DNA of 64,000 bases, from IMG/VR virus record IMGVR_UViG_3300009702_000018, positions 39,046 to 103,045 of that record, one strand, 5' to 3'. The notes beneath the pieces were generated by a model. The model did no database searches. It saw only the letters and a program-made list of their open reading frames with translations, and was not told the DNA's origin. This stretch comes from a virus. Of the stretch, positions 10,116 through 19,682 are shown one piece after another. The first letter of the stretch is position 1. The number at the start of each line of letters is the position of its first letter. A program made the translations under genes and the position numbers.

Positions 10116-10743
10116 TACTAAAATATCTCCTCAATTCTTGTCTAACATAAAATCTAAAATCTTTTGCCGCTTGATCACTTTTTAAATATCGTCTTGTATA
10201 TAAAATAAAATGACGAGCAGAAACACCAGGATGTTTAATATAGAACATTTTCATACTTCTAAAATCTTTCATCCAAGCACTTATAGCTTTTCTTTCTTTA
10301 ATGGGATAAAATTTCCATCTATGATCTTCAACACTATAATATCTTCTATATAGTTGTGCCCTAACAAAAGATTTAAATCCTTGTTCTTGCCACTTTAAAT
10401 GTGGAAGATCTCTCTTAATTTCAACTAAATCTCTAATAATATTAAGCTCAAATTTTCCTGGTCCTTTTTTAACTACCATATCTGAATAACCTGGTTTAGT
10501 TCCAAATAATCTATATGTTAAATGTTGATTCAAAGGCTTTCTATGTCTATCTTTTTCTTTTGAAGATCGAGTTGCAAAAAATCTATTTCTTAATATATTA
10601 TAAGCATTTTGTCCAACTTTATATGTGGCTTTTGGTATAATATCTTTCTCAAGCGATTCTTTATATATCTTTCTATAACCTCGTAAATTATTAAGATTAT
10701 ATGAAACAGATAATCCTCGTTTTTTCTTTATAACAAAACCCAT
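10108..10743 (-). CDS. HK97 gp10-like neck / head-tail joining protein
   Basis: This is a 211-residue basic protein. Near the C-terminus, FYIKHPGVSARHFILYTRRY matches the 'HPG...A..F' signature common in HK97 gp10-family neck proteins. The Arg/Lys/Tyr-rich middle is unusual for the family and about 60 residues longer than the compact members. It lies between the head-closure genes and the tail terminator. Ribosome site AGGAA. Confidence 0.65.
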   Translation of the reverse strand: MGFVIKKKRGLSVSYNLNNLRGYRKIYKESLEKDIIPKATYKVGQNAYNILRNRFFATRSSKEKDRHRKPLNQHLTYRLFGTKPGYSDMVVKKGPGKFELNIIRDLVEIKRDLPHLKWQEQGFKSFVRAQLYRRYYSVEDHRWKFYPIKERKAISAWMKDFRSMKMFYIKHPGVSARHFILYTRRYLKSDQAAKDFRFYVRQELRRYFSNA

Positions 10744-10745
10744 AA

Positions 10746-10958
10746 TTATTCCTGAAGAAAAGTTAACACCCTACATGTATTATTATAAAAAGTATTAATT
10801 TCATCTAATATTACACTTCTAATATTTTTTTTATTTTTGTTATCCATATCCAATAAATCTAAAGCATCTAAAATCTTTTTGATAGCAGTATTTTTATTAG
10901 TTTTTAAATATTCTGTAATATCAACATCCATCTTATTTTTAAAATTATCATAGATCAC
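10746..10958 (-). CDS. small helical protein of the neck cluster, unknown
   Basis: This 70-residue acidic/basic helical protein probably starts at GTG, because GGAGGAG lies correctly before it and the GTGA overlaps the stop of the upstream gene. It is translationally coupled between two head-tail connector genes, so a connector or assembly role is plausible. No motif was recognised. Confidence 0.6.
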   Translation of the reverse strand: MIYDNFKNKMDVDITEYLKTNKNTAIKKILDALDLLDMDNKNKKNIRSVILDEINTFYNNTCRVLTFLQE

Positions 10959-11422
10959 TTTATCTCCTCCAAAGTTGAAACTAAAACAACAAGATCATTT
11001 ACCCCCGTTCTATATGTGTTTTTTATTTTATATTTTAATCCATCTACTTCTATTCTTATACTTTTATCTAAATATGTATATCCCGTTGCTGAATCACAAT
11101 CAATTAAAATATCTGGCAACCAAAATGTTAACCTAGCATCTGATTGAGGAACAAATCCAAATTTTTCTAAAGCATAATCTTGATATTTCATATTTCCTAT
11201 AAATGTTTTTAATACTCCCTTGACAGGATAAGTACTTTCTATTTGATAAAAATATTTACCTCCACAAGTGGAACAAGCAGGATTTGTTGCTTCATGAGAT
11301 ATTGGATCATATCCACAAGAACTACAAGTTACGGTTGATCCCCAAATAATTGATACATCCCTACCCCAAGATCTAATACTATTCTTTACTTGAGCTTCAT
11401 ATCCATCAGCAATTTTGCTCAT
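10955..11422 (-). CDS. head-closure/stopper-type protein with zinc ribbon
   Basis: The product has 155 residues. The segment TCSSCGYDPISHEATNPACS followed by TCGG gives two CxxC knuckles (about residues 33-54), a four-Cys zinc ribbon. The remainder is beta-rich (TGYTYLDKSIRIEVDGLKYK). Its place between the adaptor (11431-12225) and neck genes fits a head-closure or stopper protein. The zinc ribbon looks like an added structural module. Ribosome site AAGGA. Confidence 0.55.
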   Translation of the reverse strand: MSKIADGYEAQVKNSIRSWGRDVSIIWGSTVTCSSCGYDPISHEATNPACSTCGGKYFYQIESTYPVKGVLKTFIGNMKYQDYALEKFGFVPQSDARLTFWLPDILIDCDSATGYTYLDKSIRIEVDGLKYKIKNTYRTGVNDLVVLVSTLEEIK

Positions 11423-11430
11423 AATAATCC

Positions 11431-12225
11431 TTATTCATAAATAACATAACTTGAATTATAAGTATTATTTATTATCCCAGTAACAAAAGTATCAATAGCA
11501 TAACCATCGTTAGTATTCATTTTTACACTATATAATAATTTGTTATATTCCTCATATAATCTTTTAAGATTGTTACTTCTCAGTCTTAAAATAGATCCTA
11601 TGTCAACTTTAATATCTCCAACTTGAACATTGGCTCCATCAAATAAATAATCATTCATTGTGGATTCCAAAACCAAAATCAATGTTCTCATTTTAAATAA
11701 AGCCAAAGCAATTGTGGTTAAATCATGATTCCAAGTAACACTTGTTGGAGTAATTGTTAAAATATATCCCATATTAAATTCTGCTTGAACATCATCAACA
11801 GCATCTGACAAAAAATAATATAGATCTAAATTAGAAATTCTATAATTATTGGGATTTGTATCGCCTATCATTCTTCTAATAGATTGAATAATATTGCTTG
11901 GTTGTGTCATCTGCCAAGGAATTCGCATCCCATAAAAATATTGGGGGACATCCATTGTTACAAATTCCCCACCTACTATTCCTTGCCAATATGCTTGATA
12001 AATTCCTTCTTGTTGGGTGGATGCAGTTGATAATGTTACTTCATAATAATATACGCCTGTACTAAATTTAGTAGGAGTTCCACTATCATATAAAATACCA
12101 CTTGGATCATATATATCTACATGAGGAGAAGTTGGATCTGTTAAAACTCCATCATTATTTTTATAATTTGTATAAATTCTTTCTGGTTTCCCAAATAAAA
12201 CTTTTTTTAAAGAATCATCGTTCAT
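11431..12225 (-). CDS. head-tail connector / adaptor protein with N-terminal Ig-like domain
   Basis: This is a 264-residue protein. Residues 1-100 form beta strands like an Ig-type domain (GVYYYEVTLSTAST; GIYQAYWQGIVGGEF). Residues 110-250 are helical (IQSIRRMIGDTNPNNYRISN; LDLYYFLSDAVDDVQAEFN), the pattern of HK97 gp6-type adaptors that plug the portal. It is first in the connector block and is preceded by a candidate late promoter at 12243-12261. The fusion of an Ig-like domain to an adaptor is a little unusual. Confidence 0.6.
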   Translation of the reverse strand: MNDDSLKKVLFGKPERIYTNYKNNDGVLTDPTSPHVDIYDPSGILYDSGTPTKFSTGVYYYEVTLSTASTQQEGIYQAYWQGIVGGEFVTMDVPQYFYGMRIPWQMTQPSNIIQSIRRMIGDTNPNNYRISNLDLYYFLSDAVDDVQAEFNMGYILTITPTSVTWNHDLTTIALALFKMRTLILVLESTMNDYLFDGANVQVGDIKVDIGSILRLRSNNLKRLYEEYNKLLYSVKMNTNDGYAIDTFVTGIINNTYNSSYVIYE

Positions 12226-12242
12226 TTTTTAATCCAATCTGT

Positions 12243-12261
12243 TTTTCATAATAATATACGG
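12243..12261 (-). promoter_or_regulatory. candidate late promoter before connector genes
   Basis: The minus strand reads CCGTATATTATTATGAAAA in the only real intergenic gap of this area, ending 18 nt before the adaptor gene start. It resembles 30251-30267, 25444-25461 and 42008-42023 in both sequence and distance. The role is inferred. Confidence 0.4.
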
Positions 12262-12287
12262 TATTTAACCATATAATATATAAATTG

Positions 12288-15200
12288 TTATGACAATCGC
12301 TCCTTTTCTTTCTCTCTATTTGTCTTATAAATTTGAATTTTTGCCTTTTTCTCGTTAATTTCTATTTTGCTCTTATCTGGAAGTTGACAACTATCAATAT
12401 GTGCTTTTTGATTATATGCGGTAATTGATGGTTCTTTTGTTATAATATATATTTTACCTCCACCAATAGATTTCCAACTAATTCGTATGGTATGTCCTAA
12501 TATTTCTCCTACTGTATTATAAGCTAATATAATAGAGCCAAAAGATTTTTGCTCAATTCCATTAAAACTAATTGTTATATAAGAACTTAAAGATAAAGCA
12601 CCATTAAAACTTATTAAAATCTTTGAATCTTTTTTAAATTGAGAAGTAAAAGTATAAATAATTTGTTTATTAATAACACCAAATGAATTAAAAGTAAGCA
12701 ATAATTTGTTTGATTGACTTAAAATACCTTCAAAAGTAATTGGAATTTCAGAAGTATTAATTGTTTGACCAGTAAAACTATAAATATATTCAGATGAAAT
12801 AGTATCAAGCCCATAAAAAGTATATTTTAATAATTTGTTATTAGAATAAGCAGATTTAAATGAAATAAGATATTTAAAGGATAAAGTACTATAAGATTCA
12901 AATGTTATTTTTTCAATATCAGAGTTGACATCTTGAGCATTAAAAGAAAATTTAATTAATTTATGTTTTTTTACGGCTAAAGAAGAAATTGATAATAAGA
13001 TTCTATTGGAAGCGGATCCTTTGCCGTAAAAACTAAATTTAACTTTTTTAGAAGAAAAAGATTGAGATCTAAAGCTAATAATTTGTTTAATATAACCAAT
13101 CGTTTTTGAATGGAAACTTAATAAAATTAATTTATCTTTATGTTGTACAGCAAAAAACGTATATTTAATTTGAGAACTATTTGTTGTTTCAGAAGTAAAA
13201 GATAAAACAATATCATCTTGTTTAATGCCATAACTATTAAAAGAATATTTAATAATATGTTGAACATTATACGATGATAAAAATGTAATTTTTTCTTTTA
13301 ATGATATAATATCATAAGAATGAAAACTAATTAATTCTTTATGGCTTGAACTTTTAGCCGCTGAAAAAGTCAAATCAATATTATTTGTTAAATATGATTG
13401 ACCCCTAAAAGATAATAATAATTGATTAGATTTTTTAAATTGAGCTATAAATGAAATTAATAATTTTTTATCTAAAGATTTAGCACCAGAGAATGTAATA
13501 TTAATTCTATTATTATTTGTATTAAATGACCCAAAAGTTAATAATAATTTATTGTTATTGATACCAAAAGCATAAAAAGTATAAAATATGAAAGCATTGT
13601 TTGAATTTGAAGCCAAAAAAGTAATTTGTTCTTTTTTACTATCTGTGCTATATGATCCATAAGAAATAATTTTTGTTGCATATAAACTTTTAGCTGCAGA
13701 AAAAGTTATATGTGCTGTCTTGGACAAATAAGAATAAGCACCGAAAGACAGTATAATATTTTTGGGTAATTCATGTTGAGCTATAAACGAAAATAATATT
13801 TTTTTACTATGGGATTTTGCACCCGAAAATGTGATATTTATTTTATTAGAATTTATACCAAATGATCCAAAGGTCAATAATAATTTATTATTATTAATCC
13901 CAAAAGAACCAAATGAATATAATATTATATGATCATTTGTATTTGAACCCGAAAAAGTAATTAATTCTTGTTTATGTTGTGTATCCTTTGCTCCATAAGT
14001 AATTATTTCTTGGGAAGAAGTATGCTCTGATGCAGAGAAAGTTAAATTTAATTTATTACTTAAATAAGAATAAGCACCAAAAGACAACATAACATTGTTA
14101 GATAATTGACTTTGAGCTTCAAATGAAATTAATGATTTTTTATTAATAGATTTTTTGCCCGTAAATGAAAGCATAAGTTGATTTGAGCTTTCATAATAAG
14201 CCCCAAAAGAAAACAAAAATCTATTTGCTGAAATATAATAAGCACCAAATGTGCATTTTATTTTTTGTGAATAAAAAGAATATCCACCATAGGTTAAATT
14301 AATTTTTGATGATAAATGTCTTGCTCCAGAAAAAGTAACTTTTTTTGTCGCCGATGTTGAACTAACTCCATGAAAAGTAAGATCAAAATAACCTACGCCA
14401 CCACTCTGATATACAAGTTTTAATTGTCCATATTCATTCCCATAAAAATCAAAAAGTATATGCTTGCTATTATAATAAGTGGGTATAATATTTGTTTTTG
14501 TGGAAAATACATTATCAAAAGCACCCTGAATAGTAGTTTTAGTAATAAATCCTCTATATAATTCTACTGATTTATTTAATTTACCATCAATTTTGCTAAA
14601 ATCTATAACTTGATAAAAAGCTGTAACCGTAGCAGTAGGACCTGCCCACACTATTTGAGCAGTATCTCGTGATATAGGTTTGGAATAAAAAGTAGCAAAA
14701 TCAGGAAAATCTTCGGATCGTTGTGCAGAACTTTTAGCACCAATTATCATTAAATATGAATCAGAAGTTTCCACATCAATAGAAACAGACGTGGATAATG
14801 AATATCCTACAGATATTGGATTTCCAGATACTGTTACGCTATCTGTATATACATTCAATTTAGGATGATTTATAAAATGAAAAATAGCATTGTTAACCGA
14901 TAGAAATAGATCCACAGTGCTTGTATAATAATAAACCTGATCTGACAATCCAGTATCTAAATATCCTACCCATAAAGGAACATTGGACACATAACCATAA
15001 TCTCGTCTACTATATTCTACAAAAGAATGTTCTCCTAAATATGGAAAAATTGTTGTGGATGTTGTAAAGTCAGAACCATCTGGAGTCAAAGATATATTAT
15101 TTATAATTGTCCAATTTTTTCCAAATTCGACCAATGAATAATTATATTCTACTCTAAGAATGCCACTTGCTCTATTTAAATCAATATATGCATTTGTTCC

Positions 15201-15683
15201 TGTCCCAGAAATTTGAGCATTAGCAAGTAATGAAGGTGTTATTTGTGCTGTTCCATAATATTGAAAAGAAAATCCTCTAAAAAATGGAACACATTGATTT
15301 TTATCATTTACCGCTACCGGATTAGAAGAACCAATGGTAATACCACTATCCAATACAATAGTTGGGACATCTCTTACTATAAAAGCATCTTGAGAAGAGG
15401 TATCTCCTTCAATGCTAATAAGGTCAAATGCCGCTTCTACAGTAGAATCATAATAATCTCTTGAAAGGGAAATATATTGATGTGTTACAAGAGATGCTTT
15501 AAATGCACCATGATTATAATCTTCATAATAACTGGTATCATTCAGAAGTTGTAATTGATTTATTCTAATAAAAGCATATTTTACAGATTGAACGGAATCA
15601 AAATCATTAGGTGCTTGAAGTCCCAGAGAAACTACATTGTGATTAAGTGTTGCATGAAGATGTTGAACTTTAATATAAGACAT
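12288..15683 (-). CDS. giant repeat adhesin: 44 copies of a 14-residue beta repeat
   Basis: This 1131-residue protein starts at a TAATG junction with the upstream gene. Residues 1-420 are mixed beta structure. From Phe437 to Phe1040 a 14-residue unit of the form xhhh[ST]Fx[AG]xxxxSN (for example KLLLTFGSFGINSN) repeats about 44 times. The key aromatic falls exactly every 14 residues from 437 to 899, then after one 15-residue step every 14 from 914 to 1040. A higher order of eight units (112 residues) is also visible. The C-terminal 60 residues are Lys-rich and hydrophilic. There is no signal peptide, so it is probably a virion fibre or decoration. A beta-solenoid or stacked beta-arch fold is inferred. 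It sits between the split beta-propeller gene and the connectors. Family not recognised. Confidence 0.75.
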   Translation of the reverse strand: MSYIKVQHLHATLNHNVVSLGLQAPNDFDSVQSVKYAFIRINQLQLLNDTSYYEDYNHGAFKASLVTHQYISLSRDYYDSTVEAAFDLISIEGDTSSQDAFIVRDVPTIVLDSGITIGSSNPVAVNDKNQCVPFFRGFSFQYYGTAQITPSLLANAQISGTGTNAYIDLNRASGILRVEYNYSLVEFGKNWTIINNISLTPDGSDFTTSTTIFPYLGEHSFVEYSRRDYGYVSNVPLWVGYLDTGLSDQVYYYTSTVDLFLSVNNAIFHFINHPKLNVYTDSVTVSGNPISVGYSLSTSVSIDVETSDSYLMIIGAKSSAQRSEDFPDFATFYSKPISRDTAQIVWAGPTATVTAFYQVIDFSKIDGKLNKSVELYRGFITKTTIQGAFDNVFSTKTNIIPTYYNSKHILFDFYGNEYGQLKLVYQSGGVGYFDLTFHGVSSTSATKKVTFSGARHLSSKINLTYGGYSFYSQKIKCTFGAYYISANRFLFSFGAYYESSNQLMLSFTGKKSINKKSLISFEAQSQLSNNVMLSFGAYSYLSNKLNLTFSASEHTSSQEIITYGAKDTQHKQELITFSGSNTNDHIILYSFGSFGINNNKLLLTFGSFGINSNKINITFSGAKSHSKKILFSFIAQHELPKNIILSFGAYSYLSKTAHITFSAAKSLYATKIISYGSYSTDSKKEQITFLASNSNNAFIFYTFYAFGINNNKLLLTFGSFNTNNNRINITFSGAKSLDKKLLISFIAQFKKSNQLLLSFRGQSYLTNNIDLTFSAAKSSSHKELISFHSYDIISLKEKITFLSSYNVQHIIKYSFNSYGIKQDDIVLSFTSETTNSSQIKYTFFAVQHKDKLILLSFHSKTIGYIKQIISFRSQSFSSKKVKFSFYGKGSASNRILLSISSLAVKKHKLIKFSFNAQDVNSDIEKITFESYSTLSFKYLISFKSAYSNNKLLKYTFYGLDTISSEYIYSFTGQTINTSEIPITFEGILSQSNKLLLTFNSFGVINKQIIYTFTSQFKKDSKILISFNGALSLSSYITISFNGIEQKSFGSIILAYNTVGEILGHTIRISWKSIGGGKIYIITKEPSITAYNQKAHIDSCQLPDKSKIEINEKKAKIQIYKTNREKEKERLS
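12564..14375 (-). repeat. DNA encoding the 14-residue (42-bp) tandem repeats
   Basis: The 42-bp coding units in the 12288-15683 gene are strongly diverged from one another at DNA level but keep protein register. Blocks eight units (336 bp) apart are most alike (for example residues about 600-710 and 712-822), pointing to block duplication followed by divergence. Confidence 0.75.
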
Positions 15684-17458
15684 TATTCATAAACTTTTTC
15701 AACGGTTAAAAAATCCCAATACAATTGGGGATTATTGTCTCCTCCATCATATCCATATCCAAACCATAAAATAGCGGGAGTACTTAATAATTCCAATTCA
15801 GGAGATATTAGTTCTTTATTTAAATAAAAAGTAATTTTATTGGAGACAATTTTAAAAGAAAGTTGTTGAAAATTTTTTATTGTAGGTTGCCAAGGACTTG
15901 AAACAGCAACTGATGACCAACCCGCTATTCCATTACAATAACCAACTTTTAAATCTTCATAAAGCAAGCCTATGGCATAATAACTGGAGTCTACCGTTTT
16001 TATACCAAAAGAAGCTCTTGGTTGTCCAAATGATTCATCCCACACACCTATATTTGCTTCGATATTATTAGTATAATTAGTGGGCAACGCCGTATAGGCA
16101 TATGCTGTGGTTACCGTGCCAATTTGTTTTTGCATTTGTAAAGATTTATCACCTGAAAAAATTTTATTGGTATGTGTGCTTTCAGAATTAACGACTTGCC
16201 AATCATTATGTAAAATATTATATAATGGCCATACTGATGTATTTATAAAAGAAGGAACTTCATAACTTTCAAAATTTTCATAAATACCAAAAATTTTCTT
16301 TGGATTATAGACATAAGGAGTAGAAGTCATTTTTCCATAATATAAATAATGCATTCCTGCAGTATCATAGGCTCTGGCTGTGGGAATTGTGGTCGCTAAT
16401 TCATAATATATTTTTGTTTCTTCTTCATTCCAAAAATCAGCTATGGTATTAGTTGGAACGTCAACCTCAGAATTTCCCCCTGAATATATACATACTACAT
16501 CCTCACCACCGTCTTGCATTCTTCCATATTCTTTAATATCAGAATAATAATATACATCATATCCGGCATTGGATACAATTTCTATTTGATTATTTTCTAT
16601 ATTATGTTTACCATTAACCATTCCAATACCAAGAGAACTTCTTCGAGTAATATATCTTAAATCCCAAGTGGATCCTCGATCATGTGAATACCATTCCACT
16701 AATTCTGCTCCCCACCAAGCACTATCTGTAAATCCATTTGCATAAGTAGTATCTTGTATTAATCCAAAAACATGAATAATATTATTTAAATCTATTTCGA
16801 TTGTTCCGTAATGTCTTCCCTTCCAAGCTCTCACAGAGGAATCATATCCATTTGATAAAAGAGCAGTAGAAATATTTCTGGTAATCCAACCATTTAATTG
16901 TGCTCCAGAAGAAGCGGCATCATGCCAAGCAACATAACATAAACATGGATTGTTAACATTTTCTTGGAATTGGTGAAAAGTAAAATATGGTTTTTGCATT
17001 GTATATGTTCCATTATCTGTTGTAATACTTACTGTATCAACGGGAGATACTGCCAATCCTTGAGTATTAGTCATATCGCTTATTCCATGATAAGTAGATA
17101 AATCTTTTCGGCTATATGCAGTTGCAACCAATGAACTTGCAGCAACAGTACTTGTTAATACCATAGGATAAGGATTTAATTTATGATATGGTTCTGCTTG
17201 CAAATGTCCATATATATCATACCACCTACTTCCAGATAAAGCTACATTAGATCCCGATTTTGCTTGTTGACTTCTTGCCGTATCTGATGGACTCCATAAA
17301 TAATAAATAGCACAGGCTGAATTGGTATTTCCATAGGAATCATCTTGTGCCAATACAAGATGTATAACATCATATTTGTCAATAACCACTCCTCCTGAAT
17401 ATATACTTTTATTAATACCAGAAACGCTTGCTATTGTTTCTTCACCTGTCCATTGCAT
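15683..17458 (-). CDS. beta-propeller (BNR-type) adhesin, second half, with C-terminal jellyroll
   Basis: The product has 591 residues. Its first part continues a sialidase-like propeller: GGVVIDKYDVIHLVLAQDD, and an Asp-box SHDRGSTW in EWYSHDRGSTWDLRYITR. The last about 150 residues (IEANIGVWDESFGQPRASF; LSFKIVSNKITFYLNKE) resemble a concanavalin-like sugar-binding jellyroll. The start codon overlaps the stop of 17458-18837 as TAATG, with GGAGG nine bases before it. No catalytic Arg triad or Tyr/Glu set of true sialidases could be assigned, so binding rather than hydrolysis seems likelier. It probably works as receptor- or glycan-binding virion protein together with the upstream half. Confidence 0.6.
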   Translation of the reverse strand: MQWTGEETIASVSGINKSIYSGGVVIDKYDVIHLVLAQDDSYGNTNSACAIYYLWSPSDTARSQQAKSGSNVALSGSRWYDIYGHLQAEPYHKLNPYPMVLTSTVAASSLVATAYSRKDLSTYHGISDMTNTQGLAVSPVDTVSITTDNGTYTMQKPYFTFHQFQENVNNPCLCYVAWHDAASSGAQLNGWITRNISTALLSNGYDSSVRAWKGRHYGTIEIDLNNIIHVFGLIQDTTYANGFTDSAWWGAELVEWYSHDRGSTWDLRYITRRSSLGIGMVNGKHNIENNQIEIVSNAGYDVYYYSDIKEYGRMQDGGEDVVCIYSGGNSEVDVPTNTIADFWNEEETKIYYELATTIPTARAYDTAGMHYLYYGKMTSTPYVYNPKKIFGIYENFESYEVPSFINTSVWPLYNILHNDWQVVNSESTHTNKIFSGDKSLQMQKQIGTVTTAYAYTALPTNYTNNIEANIGVWDESFGQPRASFGIKTVDSSYYAIGLLYEDLKVGYCNGIAGWSSVAVSSPWQPTIKNFQQLSFKIVSNKITFYLNKELISPELELLSTPAILWFGYGYDGGDNNPQLYWDFLTVEKVYE

Positions 17459-18837
17459 TATGTACTTCCTCCAGTTTGTGGTTCATCCCAATAGATATTC
17501 ATACACCAGTTACTATTATTTCCAGTAATTCCTCTATAAGTTACATATAAACCATTATCGCTATGTATTAATCTCGGATAAGTCCCATATAAAGGAATTG
17601 CAACAGTATCCACAAAACCCCCACTTAAATCATTGATATTTGCAGATTTAGATAATTGCCCAGCACTATGATGTCCTTCTAATTCTAACCATAAATAACC
17701 TTCATGATCTACTTCTAAACTAGGATAAAAATGACTATCCCAATCTGCATGCCCAGTAATGCCATTAATACCAAGATTATATGCGGTCGACCAAGTATTT
17801 GTATTGTGATATAAAGTTCTTCCCCATGCATATCCATTCATTGCTCTCCAAACAACATGAGTTTTTCCTTTGTAATATACCACATGATTACCCGATGAAT
17901 GTTGAATTGCTTCATTAAAATGCCCGTTACTCGCAATCTTTTTTCTATGACCTGTGGGCATTATAATAAAAGAATTGGTTCCTTTTGGCATTTGATCATG
18001 ACTATCATTTTGATACAATGGAATTCTAAAAGCATAAGTAGATGCTATATTAGGCCATTTAACCTCAGGTCCTAAAGTAATATTACAACTGGTATCTTTA
18101 TGTGTCGCAAATTCAATAGTAGAAGGATTAAATTCCCATTTATATTTTGAAAAAGAAAAATGAGATATTTGATCAGCATCTGCAGAGGCAAACATAGCAT
18201 ATCCCGCAGAATTAGTATATTGATATGATACAATCACACCAGAATTATCCAACCCATCTATTTTAACATGTTCAACTGGCTCTTTATAATACCAATCTTT
18301 TACATAAAAAGATATATCATGAAGATCTTGCGGATATTCATAATTAATAATCAAATAACATTGAGTAACTCTGGTATAATTGCCAAGACCTATTCTATTC
18401 AACTTAAAACCAAATTGTAAACCATTGAGATCTGATTGAGTCCATGCATTGTAAGTTAGTGGATTTGCACTCCAAGTTTTGGTATATCCACTCCAAGAGC
18501 CGACAGATATATATCCTTGAGTATCAATATAGTCCGACCCATTAATATTTAACATAGGATAGGCTGTACCCTTATCGGTACTTTGATTAATGTTGAAATG
18601 TATGGAAACACTATTTATTACAGTTATCTGAGAAAAATTTGGAACATCTGCGGTATCATAATTATATAATTCATTTGATCTTTTAAGAAATGTAGCTGGA
18701 CAATATATATATGAGGTATTTCCATCTGGTGTAGAAAAGGGATCGTCAATTGCTTGCCAATGAGATGTTGCTCCACTTAAAGATAAATCTGAATAATTTC
18801 CTGTGCTAACCGCTAATACGCTGGCATTTTTAATCAT
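17458..18837 (-). CDS. BNR_4-like beta-propeller adhesin, first half
   Basis: This is a 459-residue protein. Residues 1-170 form a beta-sandwich (SVSIHFNINQSTDKGTAYP). Residues about 175-250 look like a small Ig/CNA-type strand set. From about 300, segments such as HVVYYKGKTHVVWRAMNGYA and HFYPSLEVDHEGYLWLELEG recall BNR repeat family 4 propeller blades. It ends ...DEPQTGGST; the next gene begins MQWTGEE, so the two ends together would make an Asp-box-like GGST-WTGE. The two genes may be halves of one propeller. Ribosome site GGAG, about 8 nt before ATG. Confidence 0.6.
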   Translation of the reverse strand: MIKNASVLAVSTGNYSDLSLSGATSHWQAIDDPFSTPDGNTSYIYCPATFLKRSNELYNYDTADVPNFSQITVINSVSIHFNINQSTDKGTAYPMLNINGSDYIDTQGYISVGSWSGYTKTWSANPLTYNAWTQSDLNGLQFGFKLNRIGLGNYTRVTQCYLIINYEYPQDLHDISFYVKDWYYKEPVEHVKIDGLDNSGVIVSYQYTNSAGYAMFASADADQISHFSFSKYKWEFNPSTIEFATHKDTSCNITLGPEVKWPNIASTYAFRIPLYQNDSHDQMPKGTNSFIIMPTGHRKKIASNGHFNEAIQHSSGNHVVYYKGKTHVVWRAMNGYAWGRTLYHNTNTWSTAYNLGINGITGHADWDSHFYPSLEVDHEGYLWLELEGHHSAGQLSKSANINDLSGGFVDTVAIPLYGTYPRLIHSDNGLYVTYRGITGNNSNWCMNIYWDEPQTGGST

Positions 18838-18868
18838 AATTTAGTCTCCATAATAAGGAGATATTTTT

Positions 18869-19186
18869 TTATTGATATATTTGGGGACATTGTTCTTCTC
18901 TCAATTCTCCTGTGATAGAATCGAGAGAAAAAAATGGGGAAGAAGCATAGCCAAAGAAATATTTTAAATTCTCTAATTTATGAGGATTTAAACTATAAAA
19001 CCATCTTCTAAAGAAAACAAATTTTTTATCTCGGTCTATCACTAATTCATATTGTTTTTTATCAAATTTAGATTTAAAACTAACTTTGACAACTGTATCT
19101 TTATCATAATGATCGCAGTCTGTAATTTTTCCAGTATTATGATAAAATAATACATTCCATCTTTTTTGTATATCAGCTTTCGTCAT
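18869..19186 (-). CDS. small basic protein of the adhesin cluster, unknown
   Basis: The frame is open from 19246, but the internal ATG at 19186 (MTKADIQKRW, 105 residues) is the better start: it overlaps the stop of 19173-19682 by only 14 bases. Neither start has a clear ribosome site. The protein is Lys/Phe/Tyr-rich (KYFFGYASSPFFSLDS). It lies between two structural genes, so a minor virion or assembly role is plausible. Confidence 0.5.
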   Translation of the reverse strand: MTKADIQKRWNVLFYHNTGKITDCDHYDKDTVVKVSFKSKFDKKQYELVIDRDKKFVFFRRWFYSLNPHKLENLKYFFGYASSPFFSLDSITGELREEQCPQIYQ

Positions 19187-19682
19187 ATGAATAATGGTAT
19201 ACCATTGCTTCTCCAGCATGATCTCCCACCGCAGCAGAAGAATCAACCCTCATTTGCATCACAAGATATTCACTTGTATCTCCAATAGAAGTCATTGTAG
19301 TATCACTCCACAACATGGTTTGAGACATATCTGGATAAGCTGTTGAATTGGTTGTTGCTAAAGAAGAAGTACTTAAAGAGGGTGTTGCAGCAACAGAAGT
19401 TGCCCCAACATACATAAAAATTCCCTGACTAGGAGGGAAAGGAGACCCCCAAAATCTTATATTTGTAACATTGTTATTTGGGGCATTTATAACTTTTAAA
19501 TAAAGCCACACTTCTATTGAAAAACCAAATCCCGAATCATGTGGTTTTCTAATAGGGAAAAATGAAGCATCTGCTTGAGCACTATCTATAGTCCCAAATT
19601 GAACAAAATTATCATAAAATGCATCACTTTCCCTTGCCAACGAAGTTCCAAGACCTCTTTTCAGTTGCAATGTGGCAGACAT
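19173..19682 (-). CDS. Ser/Thr-rich minor structural protein
   Basis: The product has 169 residues, beta-rich with an aromatic core (FSIEVWLYLKVINAPNNNVT; IRFWGSPFPPSQGIFMYVGA) and a Ser/Thr/Ala-rich stretch. It resembles 20354-20992 in style, including PSQGI and alternating small residues, so the pair may be diverged paralogues such as head decoration or fibre proteins. The start directly abuts the upstream gene's stop. No enzymatic motif. Confidence 0.55.
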   Translation of the reverse strand: MSATLQLKRGLGTSLARESDAFYDNFVQFGTIDSAQADASFFPIRKPHDSGFGFSIEVWLYLKVINAPNNNVTNIRFWGSPFPPSQGIFMYVGATSVAATPSLSTSSLATTNSTAYPDMSQTMLWSDTTMTSIGDTSEYLVMQMRVDSSAAVGDHAGEAMVYHYSYDES

